64,000 bases of DNA from Trebonia sp963767685 (lineage in GTDB: Bacteria; Actinomycetota; Actinomycetes; Streptosporangiales; Streptosporangiaceae), in assembly GCA_963767685.1 (NCBI GenBank), contig CAVYEZ010000018.1, positions 1,302,001 to 1,366,000 of the forward strand, in the 5' to 3' direction. A program made the position numbers and the translations under genes. The notes below the pieces were generated by a model that saw nothing but the letters and a program-made list of their open reading frames with translations, was not told where the DNA came from and made no database searches. Positions 1 to 8,476 of this stretch are shown piece after piece (position 1 is the first letter of the stretch; every line of letters starts with the position of its first letter).

Positions 1-1551
1 CACCCGCACCTCGGTCACTGTTCGCGGCCCGGGTGACAGCCGGAACCTCGTCCAGGCCCGCTCGCCGGGCCGCCACCCGTCCGGGATATCCCACGGATCG
101 GTCACCGGCCCGGAGGGCTCAACCGCGAGCACCCGCGCCAGCGCCGCCGCCGCCAACGCCTCCACGGAAGCATCCGCCACACCCGCGGGCTCGCCCTCGC
201 CGGCCGCGATCCGCCGCTCGACCAGCCCGGTGTCGAGCCGGCCGGCGACGACGTCCGGATCGCGCACCAGGCCGCGCAGGAACGACACGTTCGTCCCCAC
301 CCCGAGCACCACGGTCGAGGCCAGCGCCGCGTCCAGCCGCCGCAGCGCGGTCGCCCGGTCCGGGCCCCAGGCCGCCACCTTGGCCAGCATCGGGTCGTAG
401 TCGCTGGTCACGGTTACCCCCGGCGCGAGCCCGGAGTCAACCCGGATCCCGGGACCCGACGGCGAGCGCACCGCGAGCACGACGCCGCCGGTCGGCAGGA
501 ACCCGCGCGCCGGGTCCTCCGCGTACACTCGCGCCTCGACGGCGTGGCCGTTCATCGGGGGCGCGGCGTCCCCGGCGAACGGAAGCGGCTCGCCCGCCGC
601 CACCCGCAACTGCCACTCGACCAGGTCAAGCCCGTAGACAAGCTCGGTTACGGGGTGCTCCACCTGGAGCCGCGTGTTCATCTCCATGAAGAAGAAGTCG
701 TCCGGCGCCTCGCCCGCGACGATGAACTCCACCGTCCCGGCGCCTTCGTACCCGACGGACCGGGCGGCGGACACCGCCGCGGCGCCCATCGAGGCCCGCT
801 GCGCGGCGGTGAGAAGCGGAGAGGGCGCTTCCTCGATGATCTTCTGGTGCCGCCGCTGCAGCGAGCACTCTCGCTCGCCCAGGTGCACGACGTTGCCGTG
901 GCCGTCCGCCAGCACCTGGATCTCGATGTGCCGCGGCGTCGGCACGTACCGCTCGACCAGCAGGGTTCCGTCGCCGAAGGCGGCGACCGCCGTTCGCCGG
1001 GCCGAGGCCAGCGCCTCGGGCAGCTCGGCGGGAGAGGAAACCACCCGCATGCCCTTGCCGCCGCCGCCGGCCGACGGCTTGATGAGCACGGGGAACCAGC
1101 GCGGGTCGACCGCGGCGACCAGTTCGGCGTCCGTCATCGCCGCCTCGCCCGCGCCGGGCACCACCGGCACCCCGGCGGCGGACACCACCGCCTTGGCGGC
1201 GATCTTGTCACCCATCGCCTCGATCGCCGACGGCGGCGGGCCGATGAACACCAGGCCAGCATCGGCGCACGCCCGCGCGAACCGCGCGTTCTCCGCGAGG
1301 AACCCGTAGCCCGGGTGCACCGCCTCCGCGCCCGACGAGCCGGCCGCGGCCACGATCCGCTCGATGTTCAGGTAGCTCTTGCTCGCCGCGGCCGGACCGA
1401 TCCGCAGCGCCTCATCGGCCTCCCGCACGTGGGCGGCCGACTCATCGGCGTCGCTGTAGACCGCGACGCTCGCGATGCCGAGCGCCCGCAGCGTGCGGAT
1501 CACCCGGACCGCGATCTCGCCCCGGTTGGCGACAAGGACCTTACGGAACAT
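1..1551 (-). CDS. Acyl-CoA carboxylase biotin carboxylase (alpha) subunit, 3' end outside window
   Basis: ATP-dependent carboxylation of biotin for an acyl-CoA carboxylase. The frame opens at the ATG ending at 1551 (MFRKVLVANRGEIAVRVIR) and stays open to base 1, giving 517 codons; family members run to about 650-700 residues, so the biotinyl C-terminus lies off the left edge. Visible landmarks are the glycine-rich ATP-grasp loop GGGGKGM near residue 162 and the biotin carboxylase signature EMNTRLQVEHPVTE near residues 286-299. It follows the carboxyltransferase gene after 12 bases, so the two are probably co-transcribed. The pairing resembles AccA1/AccD1 or methylcrotonyl-CoA carboxylase; the exact substrate is inferred, not shown. 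Confidence 0.93.
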   Translation of the reverse strand, partial: MFRKVLVANRGEIAVRVIRTLRALGIASVAVYSDADESAAHVREADEALRIGPAAASKSYLNIERIVAAAGSSGAEAVHPGYGFLAENARFARACADAGLVFIGPPPSAIEAMGDKIAAKAVVSAAGVPVVPGAGEAAMTDAELVAAVDPRWFPVLIKPSAGGGGKGMRVVSSPAELPEALASARRTAVAAFGDGTLLVERYVPTPRHIEIQVLADGHGNVVHLGERECSLQRRHQKIIEEAPSPLLTAAQRASMGAAAVSAARSVGYEGAGTVEFIVAGEAPDDFFFMEMNTRLQVEHPVTELVYGLDLVEWQLRVAAGEPLPFAGDAAPPMNGHAVEARVYAEDPARGFLPTGGVVLAVRSPSGPGIRVDSGLAPGVTVTSDYDPMLAKVAAWGPDRATALRRLDAALASTVVLGVGTNVSFLRGLVRDPDVVAGRLDTGLVERRIAAGEGEPAGVADASVEALAAAALARVLAVEPSGPVTDPWDIPDGWRPGERAWTRFRLSPGPRTVTEVRV

Positions 1552-1563
1552 GGAGAGCGCCCC

Positions 1564-3198
1564 TCACATCCGGAACACGCCGTAGCCGACGGGGGAGAGC
1601 GGCGCGTTGGCCGCCGCGGACAGGGAGAGACCGAGCACCCGGCGGGTGTCGACGGGGTCGATCACCCCGTCGTCCCAGAGCCGGGCCGTCGAGTAGTACG
1701 GGTTCCCCTGCGACTCGTACTGCTCCCGGATGGGCCGCTTGAACGCCTCTTCCTCGTCGGCCGACCACTCGGCGCCGGCTCCAGCACCGCCGGCGGCGGC
1801 GACCTGGTCGCTCCGCACGGTCGCCAGCACCGAGGCGGCCTGCTCGCCGCCCATCACCGAGATCCGCGCGTTCGGCCACATGAACAGGAACCTGGGCGAG
1901 TACGCGCGCCCGCACATGGCGTAGTTTCCCGCACCGAAGGAACCGCCGATCACCACGGTCAGCTTGGGCACCCGGGCGCAGGAGACCGCGGTGACCATCT
2001 TCGCCCCGTGCTTGGCGATCCCGCCGGCCTCGTACTGCCGCCCCACCATGAACCCGGTGATGTTCTGCAGGAACACCAGGGGCACCCGCCGCTGGTCGCA
2101 CAGTTCGATGAAGTGCGCGCCCTTCATCGCGGACTCGCTGAACAGGATCCCGTTGTTGGCGACGATCCCCACGGGGTGCCCGTAGACCCGGGCGAACCCG
2201 GTCACCAGCGTCGGCCCGTACTCCGACTTGAACTCGGCGAACCGCGACCCGTCCACGATCCGCGCGATCACTTCCCGCACGTCATAGGGTGTCCGCAGGT
2301 CGGTCGGGACCACGCCGTAAAGGGACTCCGCGTCGTACAGCGGCTCCTCGGCCGGCGCGACGTCCCAGGGGGCGGCGGCGCGCGGCGCCACCGTGGCCAC
2401 GATCGACCGCACCATCCGCAGCGCGTCGAGGTCGTCGGCGGCCAGGTGGTCGGTCACCCCGGACACCCGGGCGTGCAGGTCGCCGCCGCCAAGGTCCTCG
2501 GCGGACACGACCTCCCCGGTGGCGGCCTTCACCAGCGGCGGCCCGCCGAGGAAGATCGTCCCCTGGTCGCGCACGATCACGGCCTCGTCGCTCATCGCGG
2601 GCACGTACGCGCCGCCGGCCGTGCAGGACCCGAGCACCGCCGCGATCTGCGGTATCCCCTGCGCGGACAGCTGCGCCTGGTTGTAGAAGATCCGGCCGAA
2701 GTGCTCGCGGTCAGGGAAGACCTCGTCCTGCCGGGGCAGGAACGCGCCGCCGGAGTCGACCAGGTAGACGCAGGGCAGGCGGTTGTGCAGCGCGACTTCC
2801 TGCGCGCGCAGGTGCTTCTTGACCGTCATCGGGTAGTAGGTGCCGCCCTTGACGGTCGCGTCGTTGGCGACGATCACGCACTCGCGGCCGCTGACCCGGC
2901 CTACCCCCGTGATGATGCCCGCCGCGGGCGACTCGCCGTCGTACATGTCGTCGGCGGCCAGCGGGCTGAGCTCGAGGAACGGCGAGCCGGGGTCGGTCAG
3001 TCGGTCCACCCGGTCGCGCGGCAGGAGCTTGCCGCGCGCGGTGTGCCGCGCGCGCGCCCGTTCCTGGCCGCCCCGGCCGACCTCGGCCAGCTTGCGCCGG
3101 AGTTCGGCGGCCAGCGCGGCGTACGCCGCGTGGTTGCGGGTGAACGCCTCGCCAGCGGCATCCACCCGGCTCCGCAGGGCGGGTACCTCGGGGATCAT
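1564..3198 (-). CDS. Acyl-CoA carboxylase carboxyltransferase (beta) subunit, methylcrotonyl-CoA type
   Basis: Transfers the carboxyl group from biotin to an acyl-CoA. About 544 residues, the usual length. The crotonase-like carboxyltransferase fold is shown by AAGIITGVGRVSGRECVIVA, GSCTAGGAYVPAMSDE (near residues 195-210, very like methylcrotonyl-CoA carboxylase beta chains) and the second-half motif GSFGAGNYAMCGRAY. A TTG at 3216 could extend the frame by six codons, but AAGGGGAG lies about six bases before the ATG at 3198, so that start is preferred. First gene of a leftward operon with the biotin carboxylase. The divergent TetR gene and the palindrome in the 99-base gap suggest local repression. 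Leucine/isovalerate breakdown is the likely role but is inference. Confidence 0.94.
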   Translation of the reverse strand: MIPEVPALRSRVDAAGEAFTRNHAAYAALAAELRRKLAEVGRGGQERARARHTARGKLLPRDRVDRLTDPGSPFLELSPLAADDMYDGESPAAGIITGVGRVSGRECVIVANDATVKGGTYYPMTVKKHLRAQEVALHNRLPCVYLVDSGGAFLPRQDEVFPDREHFGRIFYNQAQLSAQGIPQIAAVLGSCTAGGAYVPAMSDEAVIVRDQGTIFLGGPPLVKAATGEVVSAEDLGGGDLHARVSGVTDHLAADDLDALRMVRSIVATVAPRAAAPWDVAPAEEPLYDAESLYGVVPTDLRTPYDVREVIARIVDGSRFAEFKSEYGPTLVTGFARVYGHPVGIVANNGILFSESAMKGAHFIELCDQRRVPLVFLQNITGFMVGRQYEAGGIAKHGAKMVTAVSCARVPKLTVVIGGSFGAGNYAMCGRAYSPRFLFMWPNARISVMGGEQAASVLATVRSDQVAAAGGAGAGAEWSADEEEAFKRPIREQYESQGNPYYSTARLWDDGVIDPVDTRRVLGLSLSAAANAPLSPVGYGVFRM

Positions 3199-3260
3199 GC
3201 CACCGCTCCCCTTCAAAGTTAGGAAACAATCGCAGATTGACGGCCTAGAGACTAAATTAT

Positions 3261-3276
3261 GTTAGCGCACGTTAAC
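3261..3276. promoter_or_regulatory. Palindromic operator candidate for the divergent TetR repressor
   Basis: GTTAGCGCACGTTAAC is an imperfect 16-base dyad (12 of 16 positions symmetric) in the 99-base gap between the divergent carboxylase operon and the TetR gene. It has the size and GTTA...TAAC half-sites typical of TetR-family operators. A direct repeat CTAGAG occurs at 3245-3250 and 3276-3281, flanking it. The surrounding bases are the most AT-rich in the area, as expected for overlapping promoters. Confidence 0.55.
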
Positions 3277-3297
3277 TAGAGCGTCTAGCATGAGGGC

Positions 3298-3960
3298 ATG
3301 CGTGCGAGCGGTTCCCCGGCGGACGCCCAGTCCCTCGGGTCTCCTGGCCGTCCGGAGCCCGTGCGGGGACCCGTGCGTCAGGGGCCCGTGCGCGCGCGCA
3401 GCAAGCAGCGGCGCGCGGAGATCATGAGCGCCGCGGCCGCCTTGTTCGCGCAGCGCGGCTTCCACGGCGTCTCCATCGACGACATCGGGGCCGCCGCCGG
3501 GCTGTCAGGACCCGGGATCTACCGGCACTTCCCCAGCAAGGAAGCCGTCCTGGCACAGATGCTGCTCGACATCAGCGAGCGGCTGCTTGGGGAGGGCGGG
3601 CGCCGCGCCTCCGCGGCCGCCGACGCCCAGGAGGCGCTCGACGCGCTGCTGCGCTGGCACATCGGCTTCGCCCTGGGCCAGCCCGACCTGATCACCGTCC
3701 AGACCAGGGAGCTGGCCAACGTGCCGGCCACCGCCCGGCGGCAGATCCGCCGCCTGCAACGGCTGTACGTGGAAGAGTGGGTCACGGTGCTGAGCGAGCT
3801 GTCGCCGCACGCGGCCCAGGCCGGCCTGCGTACCGCCGTCCACGCGACGTTCGGCCTGCTGAACTCCACCCCGCACAGCGCCAGCGAGCTCCCCGCCGAG
3901 GCCACCGCCGAACTCTTGCACGCCATGGCCCGCGCCGCCCTAACCACCGCCGCCGGCTGA
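3298..3960 (+). CDS. TetR/AcrR-family transcriptional regulator
   Basis: DNA-binding repressor of about 220 residues. The N-terminal helix-turn-helix reads AAALFAQRGFHGVSIDDIGA then GLSGPGIYRHFPSKEAVLAQ at about residues 43-82; the C-terminal ligand domain has no recognisable specificity. The start is uncertain: the ATG at 3298 has GAGGG almost touching it, and an in-frame GTG at 3361 follows GGAG by a few bases and would remove a low-complexity Pro/Arg leader. Divergent from the acyl-CoA carboxylase operon, so it probably represses that operon in response to an acyl-CoA or related intermediate (inference from context). Confidence 0.93.
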   Translation: MRASGSPADAQSLGSPGRPEPVRGPVRQGPVRARSKQRRAEIMSAAAALFAQRGFHGVSIDDIGAAAGLSGPGIYRHFPSKEAVLAQMLLDISERLLGEGGRRASAAADAQEALDALLRWHIGFALGQPDLITVQTRELANVPATARRQIRRLQRLYVEEWVTVLSELSPHAAQAGLRTAVHATFGLLNSTPHSASELPAEATAELLHAMARAALTTAAG

Positions 3961-3984
3961 TCCCGGGGACAGTGCCCGCCGCGA

Positions 3985-4384
3985 ACCCTAGAAATGAGAT
4001 CGGGGCGGCCAACGGCCACGGGAACGCCCGCTCGGTCGCCCGCATCCTGTCGGCCATCACGCTCGGCGGCACCACTCAGGGCGTCCGGCTGCTAGCGCCC
4101 GCGACGATCGAGCACGTCTTCCGCGAGCAGTCACACGGGACCGACCTGTTCCTCGGCGTTCCGATGCGCTTCGGCATCGGCTACGGGCTGCCCGAGCCGG
4201 TCGGGGTACCCTTCGTGCCCGCCGGGAAGACCTGCTTCTGGGCGGCTGGGGCGGGTCCTTGATCATCATGGACCTGGACCGCCGCACGACCACCTCCTAC
4301 ATGATGAACAAGATGCAGCCGGGCCTGGTCGGCTCCGACGTCGCGGCCGGCTACCTCAAGGCGATCTACGAGATCCTCGGCTAA
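3985..4384 (+). pseudogene. Beta-lactamase/class C esterase-like gene, 5'-truncated and frameshifted remnant
   Basis: Translation from about 3985 gives the C-terminal part of a serine beta-lactamase-like esterase: AANGHGNARSVARI, then GVPMRFGIGYGLPEP. The frame breaks at about 4240, where GKTCFW runs out of phase; adding one G to the GGG run there restores CFWGGWGGSLIIMDLDRR and continues to YLKAIYEILG and a stop at 4384. The N-terminal half, including the SxxK nucleophile motif, is absent, because TetR ends at 3960. So this is a decayed fragment of about 130 codons whether or not the indel is a sequencing error. No start codon or ribosome site fits. Confidence 0.7.
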
Positions 4385-4422
4385 CGTGCGACCAACCGGC
4401 CCAGGCCAAGGCATCCGAAGAG

Positions 4423-4442
4423 GCGCCCGCCCGGGCGGGCGC
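4423..4442. repeat. Perfect 20-base GC palindrome upstream of dapA
   Basis: GCGCCCGCCCGGGCGGGCGC is a perfect dyad lying 38 bases after the end of the beta-lactamase remnant and 35 bases before the dapA ATG. It could be a terminator-type stem without a T-tract or a regulatory site; nothing further decides this. Confidence 0.5.
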
Positions 4443-4477
4443 ATGCGCCGCCGCGCGGGTAGCGGTAACGTTCAGAC

Positions 4478-5408
4478 ATGACCACGAGCACGGCGGCGCC
4501 ATTCGGGCGGCTGATGACGGCCATGATCACTCCGATGACCCCGGACGGCGCGGTCGACTACGACGGCGCCGCCAAGCTGGCCGCCTACCTGGTAGACGAC
4601 ATGCTCAACGAGGGTCTGGTGGTCAACGGCACCACTGGTGAGGCACCGACGACGACCGACGAGGAGAAAGCCCGCCTGGTCCGGGTGGTCCGCGAAGCGG
4701 TCGGCGACCGGGCGACGGTCGTAGCGGGCGTCGGAACCAACATCACCGCCCACAGCGTCGAGCTCGCCCGGCAGGCCGAGAAGGCCGGCGCGCACGGCCT
4801 GCTTGTCGTCACCCCGTACTACAGCAAGCCCGCCCAGGACGCCCTCGCCGCGCACTTCACCGCGATCGCCGACGCGACCCACCTGCCAGGCGCTAATCTA
4901 CGACATCCCGAGCCGGACCGGGACCGCGGTGTCGACCGAGACCCTGGTCAGGCTCGCGGAGCACCGGAGGATCGTGGGCGTCAAGGACGCCAAGGGCGAC
5001 CTCGCCGCGACCTCGCAGGTGCTGGCCCGCTCCGACCTCGCCTACTACTCAGGCGACGACGCGATGAACCTGCCGCTGTGGTCGGTCGGGGCGGTCGGCT
5101 GCATCAGCGTGACCGGGCACGTGGTCGGTGACCGCATCCACGCGATGCTCCAGGCGTTCACGGAAGGCCGCAACGCCGAGGCTGCCCGGCTGCACCGGTC
5201 CATGCTCCCGGTCAACGTCGGCCTGTTCCGCAACCAGGCGGCAGTCATGACCAAGTCCGCGATGGACCTGCTCGGCCTGCCGGGCGGCGGCGTCCGCGGC
5301 CCGCTGCTCCCAGCCAGCGCGGCGGAGCGGCACACCCTAAGAGAAGACCTGACCGCCGGCGGCGTGAAGTTGAACTATCTTCATTCTGCCGTTCACTCTG
5401 GAGAGTAA
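4478..5408 (+). pseudogene. dapA: 4-hydroxy-tetrahydrodipicolinate synthase, interrupted by a one-base frameshift
   Basis: Condenses pyruvate with aspartate semialdehyde in lysine/diaminopimelate synthesis. The first frame gives MTAMITPM, the pyruvate-binding NGTTGEAPTTT (near residue 50) and VVTPYYSKP. It then loses register at about 4889-4890. Removing one G there continues as ALIYDIPSRTGTAVSTETL with the Schiff-base lysine in GVKDAKGD and normal family sequence to GGVKL. Corrected length is about 309 residues, slightly long because the usual end is extended by NYLHSAVHSGE across an inverted repeat. The following gene is rnj, the usual actinobacterial neighbour, so this is probably the main dapA. 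As the enzyme is normally essential, a consensus error is more likely than true loss. Confidence 0.85.
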
Positions 5409-5435
5409 TTGAGCCTGAAGAGTCAGAATGAAGAT
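5377..5435. repeat. 12-base perfect inverted repeat spanning the dapA stop codon
   Basis: ATCTTCATTCTG at 5377-5388 is matched exactly by its reverse complement CAGAATGAAGAT at 5424-5435, with a 35-base spacer. The left arm lies in the last codons of dapA and adds an unusual tail after the family's normal C-terminal GGVKL. The right arm lies in the rnj leader. The sequence is clearly more AT-rich than its surroundings. Confidence 0.7.
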
Positions 5436-5470
5436 GGTTTGGGAACCAACGCCGCTAACGGAGCTGCCGA

Positions 5471-7159
5471 GTGAGCTTTCCGCATCCTGACCTGACCCCG
5501 CCGCCGGCGCTGCCGAGCAACGGCCTGCGCGTTATCGCCCTCGGCGGGCTCGGTGAGATCGGCCGGAACATGACCGTCTTCGAGTACCTCGGGCGGCTGC
5601 TCGTCGTCGACTGCGGCGTGCTGTTCCCCGAGCCGGACCAGCCGGGCGTCGACCTGATCCTGCCGGACTTCCGCTACCTGGAGGACCGGCTCGACGACAT
5701 CGAGGCGCTGGTCCTCACGCACGCCCACGAGGACCACATCGGCGCGGTACCCTACCTGCTCCGCGAGCGCCGCGACATCCCGCTGGTCGGGTCCAAGCTG
5801 ACCCTCGCCCTCATGAAGTCCAAGCTCACCGAGCACCGCCTGACTCCAGAAGTAGTGGAAGTGAAGGAGGGTAACGAGCAGACGTTCGGACCCTTCGACC
5901 TTGAGTTCTTCGCGGTGAACCACTCGATACCGGACGCGCTCGCCGTGGCGATCAAGACCCCGGCCGGCGTCGTGCTGCACACCGGCGACTTCAAGATGGA
6001 CCAGCTGCCGCTCGACGGGCGGCTGACCGACCTGGCCGGGTTCGCGCGGCTCGGCGGCGAGGGCGTCGACCTGCTGCTCGCCGACTCGACCAACGCCGAG
6101 GTGCCCGGCATCGTCCGGTCCGAGCGGGACATCGCGCCCGTGCTCAACGAGGTGTTCTCCGGCGCCCACGAGCGGATCATCGTGGCCTGCTTCGCCTCGC
6201 ACGTGCACCGGGTGCAGCAGGTGCTCGACGCGGCCGCGAAGCACCGGCGCAAGGTGGCCTTCGTCGGCCGGTCCATGGTCCGCAACATGGGCGTCGCCCG
6301 CGACCTCGGCTACCTGCACGTCCCGGGCGGGCTGCTCATCGACCTGCGCGAGGCCGAGGAGATGCCGCCAGGCGAGGTCGTGCTGATCTCCACTGGCTCG
6401 CAGGGCGAGCCGATGTCCGCGCTGTCGCGGATGGCGGGCCGCGACCACCCGATCCGCATCGCCGCCGGCGACACGGTCATCCTGGCGTCGTCGCTCATTC
6501 CCGGCAACGAGACCGCCGTCTACAAGGTGATCAACGGGCTGACCAGGCTCGGCGCCCGCGTCGTGCACAAGGAGTCAAGCCTGGTCCACGTGAGCGGGCA
6601 CGCGCCGGCCGGCGAGCTGCTCTACCTGCTTAACCTGGTCAAGCCGCGCAACTTCATGCCGATACACGGCGAGTGGCGGCACCTCACGGCGCACGCGCGC
6701 CTCGCGTCGCTCACCGGGGTGCCCGACGACCGGATCGTGATCGCCGAGGACGGCGTGGTCGTCGACCTGATCGACGGGAAGGTCGGCATCACCGGCGCGG
6801 TGGACTGCGGCTACGTCTACGTGGACGGGCTGACCGTCGGCGAGGTGACCGAGTCGCAGCTCAAGGACCGGCGCATCCTCGGCGACGAGGGGTTCATCTC
6901 GGTGATCATGGTCGTCGACTCATCGACCGGCAAGATCGTCGGCGGCCCGGAGATCCACACGCGCGGCTCGGGCATCGACAACGCGGCGTTCTCCCTGGAC
7001 GTGCTGCCCAAGCTGGTGGACGCGCTCGAGCGGTCGGCGAACGAGGGCGTCACCGACACCCACGCCCTCCGCCAGCTGTCCAGGCGGGTCATCGGCAAGT
7101 GGGTCAGCGACAACTACCGCCGCCGCCCGATGATCATCCCGGTCGTCGTCGAGGTCTAA
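5471..7159 (+). CDS. rnj: Ribonuclease J
   Basis: Metallo-beta-lactamase/beta-CASP nuclease of RNA processing and decay, 562 residues, the family's usual length. The zinc motif is H84-A-H86-E-D88-H89 (THAHEDHIGAVPY); later come LHTGDFKMD, the beta-CASP region ISTGSQGEPMSALSRMA and the C-terminal VHVSGHA and PIHGEWRHL motifs. The GTG at 5471 is supported by GGAG at 5460-5463. It follows dapA, a gene order common in actinobacteria. A 33-base dispersed repeat begins 24 bases after its stop and a GC hairpin follows at 7291-7317. Confidence 0.97.
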   Translation: MSFPHPDLTPPPALPSNGLRVIALGGLGEIGRNMTVFEYLGRLLVVDCGVLFPEPDQPGVDLILPDFRYLEDRLDDIEALVLTHAHEDHIGAVPYLLRERRDIPLVGSKLTLALMKSKLTEHRLTPEVVEVKEGNEQTFGPFDLEFFAVNHSIPDALAVAIKTPAGVVLHTGDFKMDQLPLDGRLTDLAGFARLGGEGVDLLLADSTNAEVPGIVRSERDIAPVLNEVFSGAHERIIVACFASHVHRVQQVLDAAAKHRRKVAFVGRSMVRNMGVARDLGYLHVPGGLLIDLREAEEMPPGEVVLISTGSQGEPMSALSRMAGRDHPIRIAAGDTVILASSLIPGNETAVYKVINGLTRLGARVVHKESSLVHVSGHAPAGELLYLLNLVKPRNFMPIHGEWRHLTAHARLASLTGVPDDRIVIAEDGVVVDLIDGKVGITGAVDCGYVYVDGLTVGEVTESQLKDRRILGDEGFISVIMVVDSSTGKIVGGPEIHTRGSGIDNAAFSLDVLPKLVDALERSANEGVTDTHALRQLSRRVIGKWVSDNYRRRPMIIPVVVEV

Positions 7160-7182
7160 GGTCAACCCCCACAGTCGAGACC

Positions 7183-7215
7183 AGGATCATCCCGAACGGT
7201 TTCGTGTTTCACCTG
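7183..7215 (+). repeat. 33-base dispersed intergenic repeat, copy after rnj
   Basis: AGGATCATCCCGAAC, three variable bases, then TTCGTGTTTCACCTG. Near-identical 33-mers lie just past the stops of the CBS-protein gene (31442-31474) and leuA (38778-38810); weaker relatives are at 11414-11446 and about 44521-44550. The core can form a short CGAA/TTCG hairpin with a four-base loop. Confidence 0.65.
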
Positions 7216-7290
7216 GCCCGCGTCCCATGACGCTTTAGAGCGTGGGGAAGAGCCGGAGCAAACAACCTTTTCCATCCGGATGTGCGGCCC

Positions 7291-7317
7291 GGAGCGCCGT
7301 CCCGTTCACGGCGCTCC
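7291..7317 (+). terminator. GC-rich hairpin downstream of rnj
   Basis: GGAGCGCCGT at 7291-7300 pairs exactly with ACGGCGCTCC at 7308-7317 around a seven-base loop. No T-tract follows, as is common in high-GC actinobacteria. The rest of the 7160-7473 gap holds the 33-base repeat at 7183 and no convincing gene. Confidence 0.5.
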
Positions 7318-7473
7318 TGGCCGCTTTGTCGCGCGCCCCGGCCGGCCCGCCGCCCGCGCCCAATGATTCATAATTGGCGATATCCGCCCCGGGTGACCCG
7401 CGATCATGACAACAAGGGAGAAGGGAGAAGCCCCCCGGCATACCGGGACATAACGGGCTAACCGGCTGACCTT

Positions 7474-8286
7474 CTAGCGTCCTTCGCCGCGATGACCCGC
7501 GATCACGGGCGACCGCCGGGCCCCGATCGCTAGGTGCGGCCGGGCCTGGAGCCGGGCGAGCGCCTCGGTGCGGGAGGTCACGTCGAGCGTCCGAAAGGCG
7601 TGCTGCAGGTGGGCTTGCACCGTGCGGGTACTGATGCCGAGGGACCGGGCGATGCCGCGGTCGGACTGGCCGTCGGCGACGAGCTGCAGGACGCGGACCT
7701 GGCGGGGAGTGAGCAGCGGGCCGTTCGCGAGGTCGGGCGGGACGGGAACCGTCGGCCGGGGCAGGAGCAGGGCGGCGGCCTGCTCGATGTGCGCGCGCAG
7801 CAGGTCAAGGAGGTTGACTTCCGCGTCGCGGAAGTCATGACGGTACCGGTTCAGCGCGACGCCGATCAGCCCGCCGCCGGGAGCGGACACCGTGATGGCG
7901 AGTTGGTAGCTCACCTCGGCGGCCCGGTAGAAGTCGCAGTACAAGCCGAGCGAGCGGAACTGGCGGTCGCTGAGGAAGTCAGAGATCCGCAGCGCGCGGC
8001 CGTTGCCGGTCACCAGGTGACAGGCTAGGACGGGATGTTCAGGCAGGTGCTGCCTGAACAACTGCTCGCTGCCTGGGAACACGCCGGTGCCAGCCGGCTG
8101 GACATGCCAGGCGAGCAGCCGGGGACCGTCGAAGTGGTTATAAGAGCACGAGTCCGCGGGCACCAGCCTGACCGCCGCGCCGACCACGCGGGCGGGAAAG
8201 TCCTGGCCCGCGGGGTCGGCAGGCGGTGCGTACAGCTCGGCCACGCCCTCGCTGAACAGGCGCAGCTCATCGCTGGAACCAGCCAT
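7474..8286 (-). CDS. LuxR-type helix-turn-helix transcriptional regulator
   Basis: About 270 residues. The C-terminal GerE/LuxR domain (about residues 192-248) is LTPRQVRVLQLVADGQSDRG followed by IARSLGISTRTVQAHLQHAF. The N-terminal two thirds look like a GAF/PAS-type sensor region without a diagnostic motif, and no response-regulator receiver domain is seen. The start is the ATG ending at 8286, preceded by a run GGGGGGAA; upstream codons that extend the open frame lack a ribosome site. Divergent from a six-helix membrane protein, which may be its target. A perfect palindrome at 8307-8318 lies 20 bases upstream. Confidence 0.9.
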   Translation of the reverse strand: MAGSSDELRLFSEGVAELYAPPADPAGQDFPARVVGAAVRLVPADSCSYNHFDGPRLLAWHVQPAGTGVFPGSEQLFRQHLPEHPVLACHLVTGNGRALRISDFLSDRQFRSLGLYCDFYRAAEVSYQLAITVSAPGGGLIGVALNRYRHDFRDAEVNLLDLLRAHIEQAAALLLPRPTVPVPPDLANGPLLTPRQVRVLQLVADGQSDRGIARSLGISTRTVQAHLQHAFRTLDVTSRTEALARLQARPHLAIGARRSPVIAGHRGEGR

Positions 8287-8306
8287 GTTCCCCCCTGACC
8301 AGCCTA

Positions 8307-8318
8307 AGCAATATTGCT
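8307..8318. promoter_or_regulatory. Perfect 12-base palindrome between the LuxR gene and a membrane-protein gene
   Basis: AGCAATATTGCT is an exact dyad in the 190-base divergent gap (8287-8476) and the most AT-rich stretch there. Its place beside the LuxR-type regulator makes it a plausible autoregulatory binding site. The rest of the gap shows no other distinct element. Confidence 0.45.
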
Positions 8319-8476
8319 GATACCGCAACGGCCTGGCCGCCGCGCACAGTTGACCTATCGGGCACGGGTCCCGCGTGGGGTGAGGACTAGCAGCGTGCGC
8401 CCGGTCACTTGGCAGGCCCGGCGCGCAGTGGCGCCCATATGGGCCTGGCCGCTGGGGGGAAAGGACGTGATCTGAG

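Noticed and set aside
544..3222. Long plus-strand open frame (892 codons) antisense to the carboxylase genes
   Set aside because: It reads as His/Arg/Gly-rich low-information sequence in the complementary frame of two clearly conserved genes; typical GC-rich shadow.
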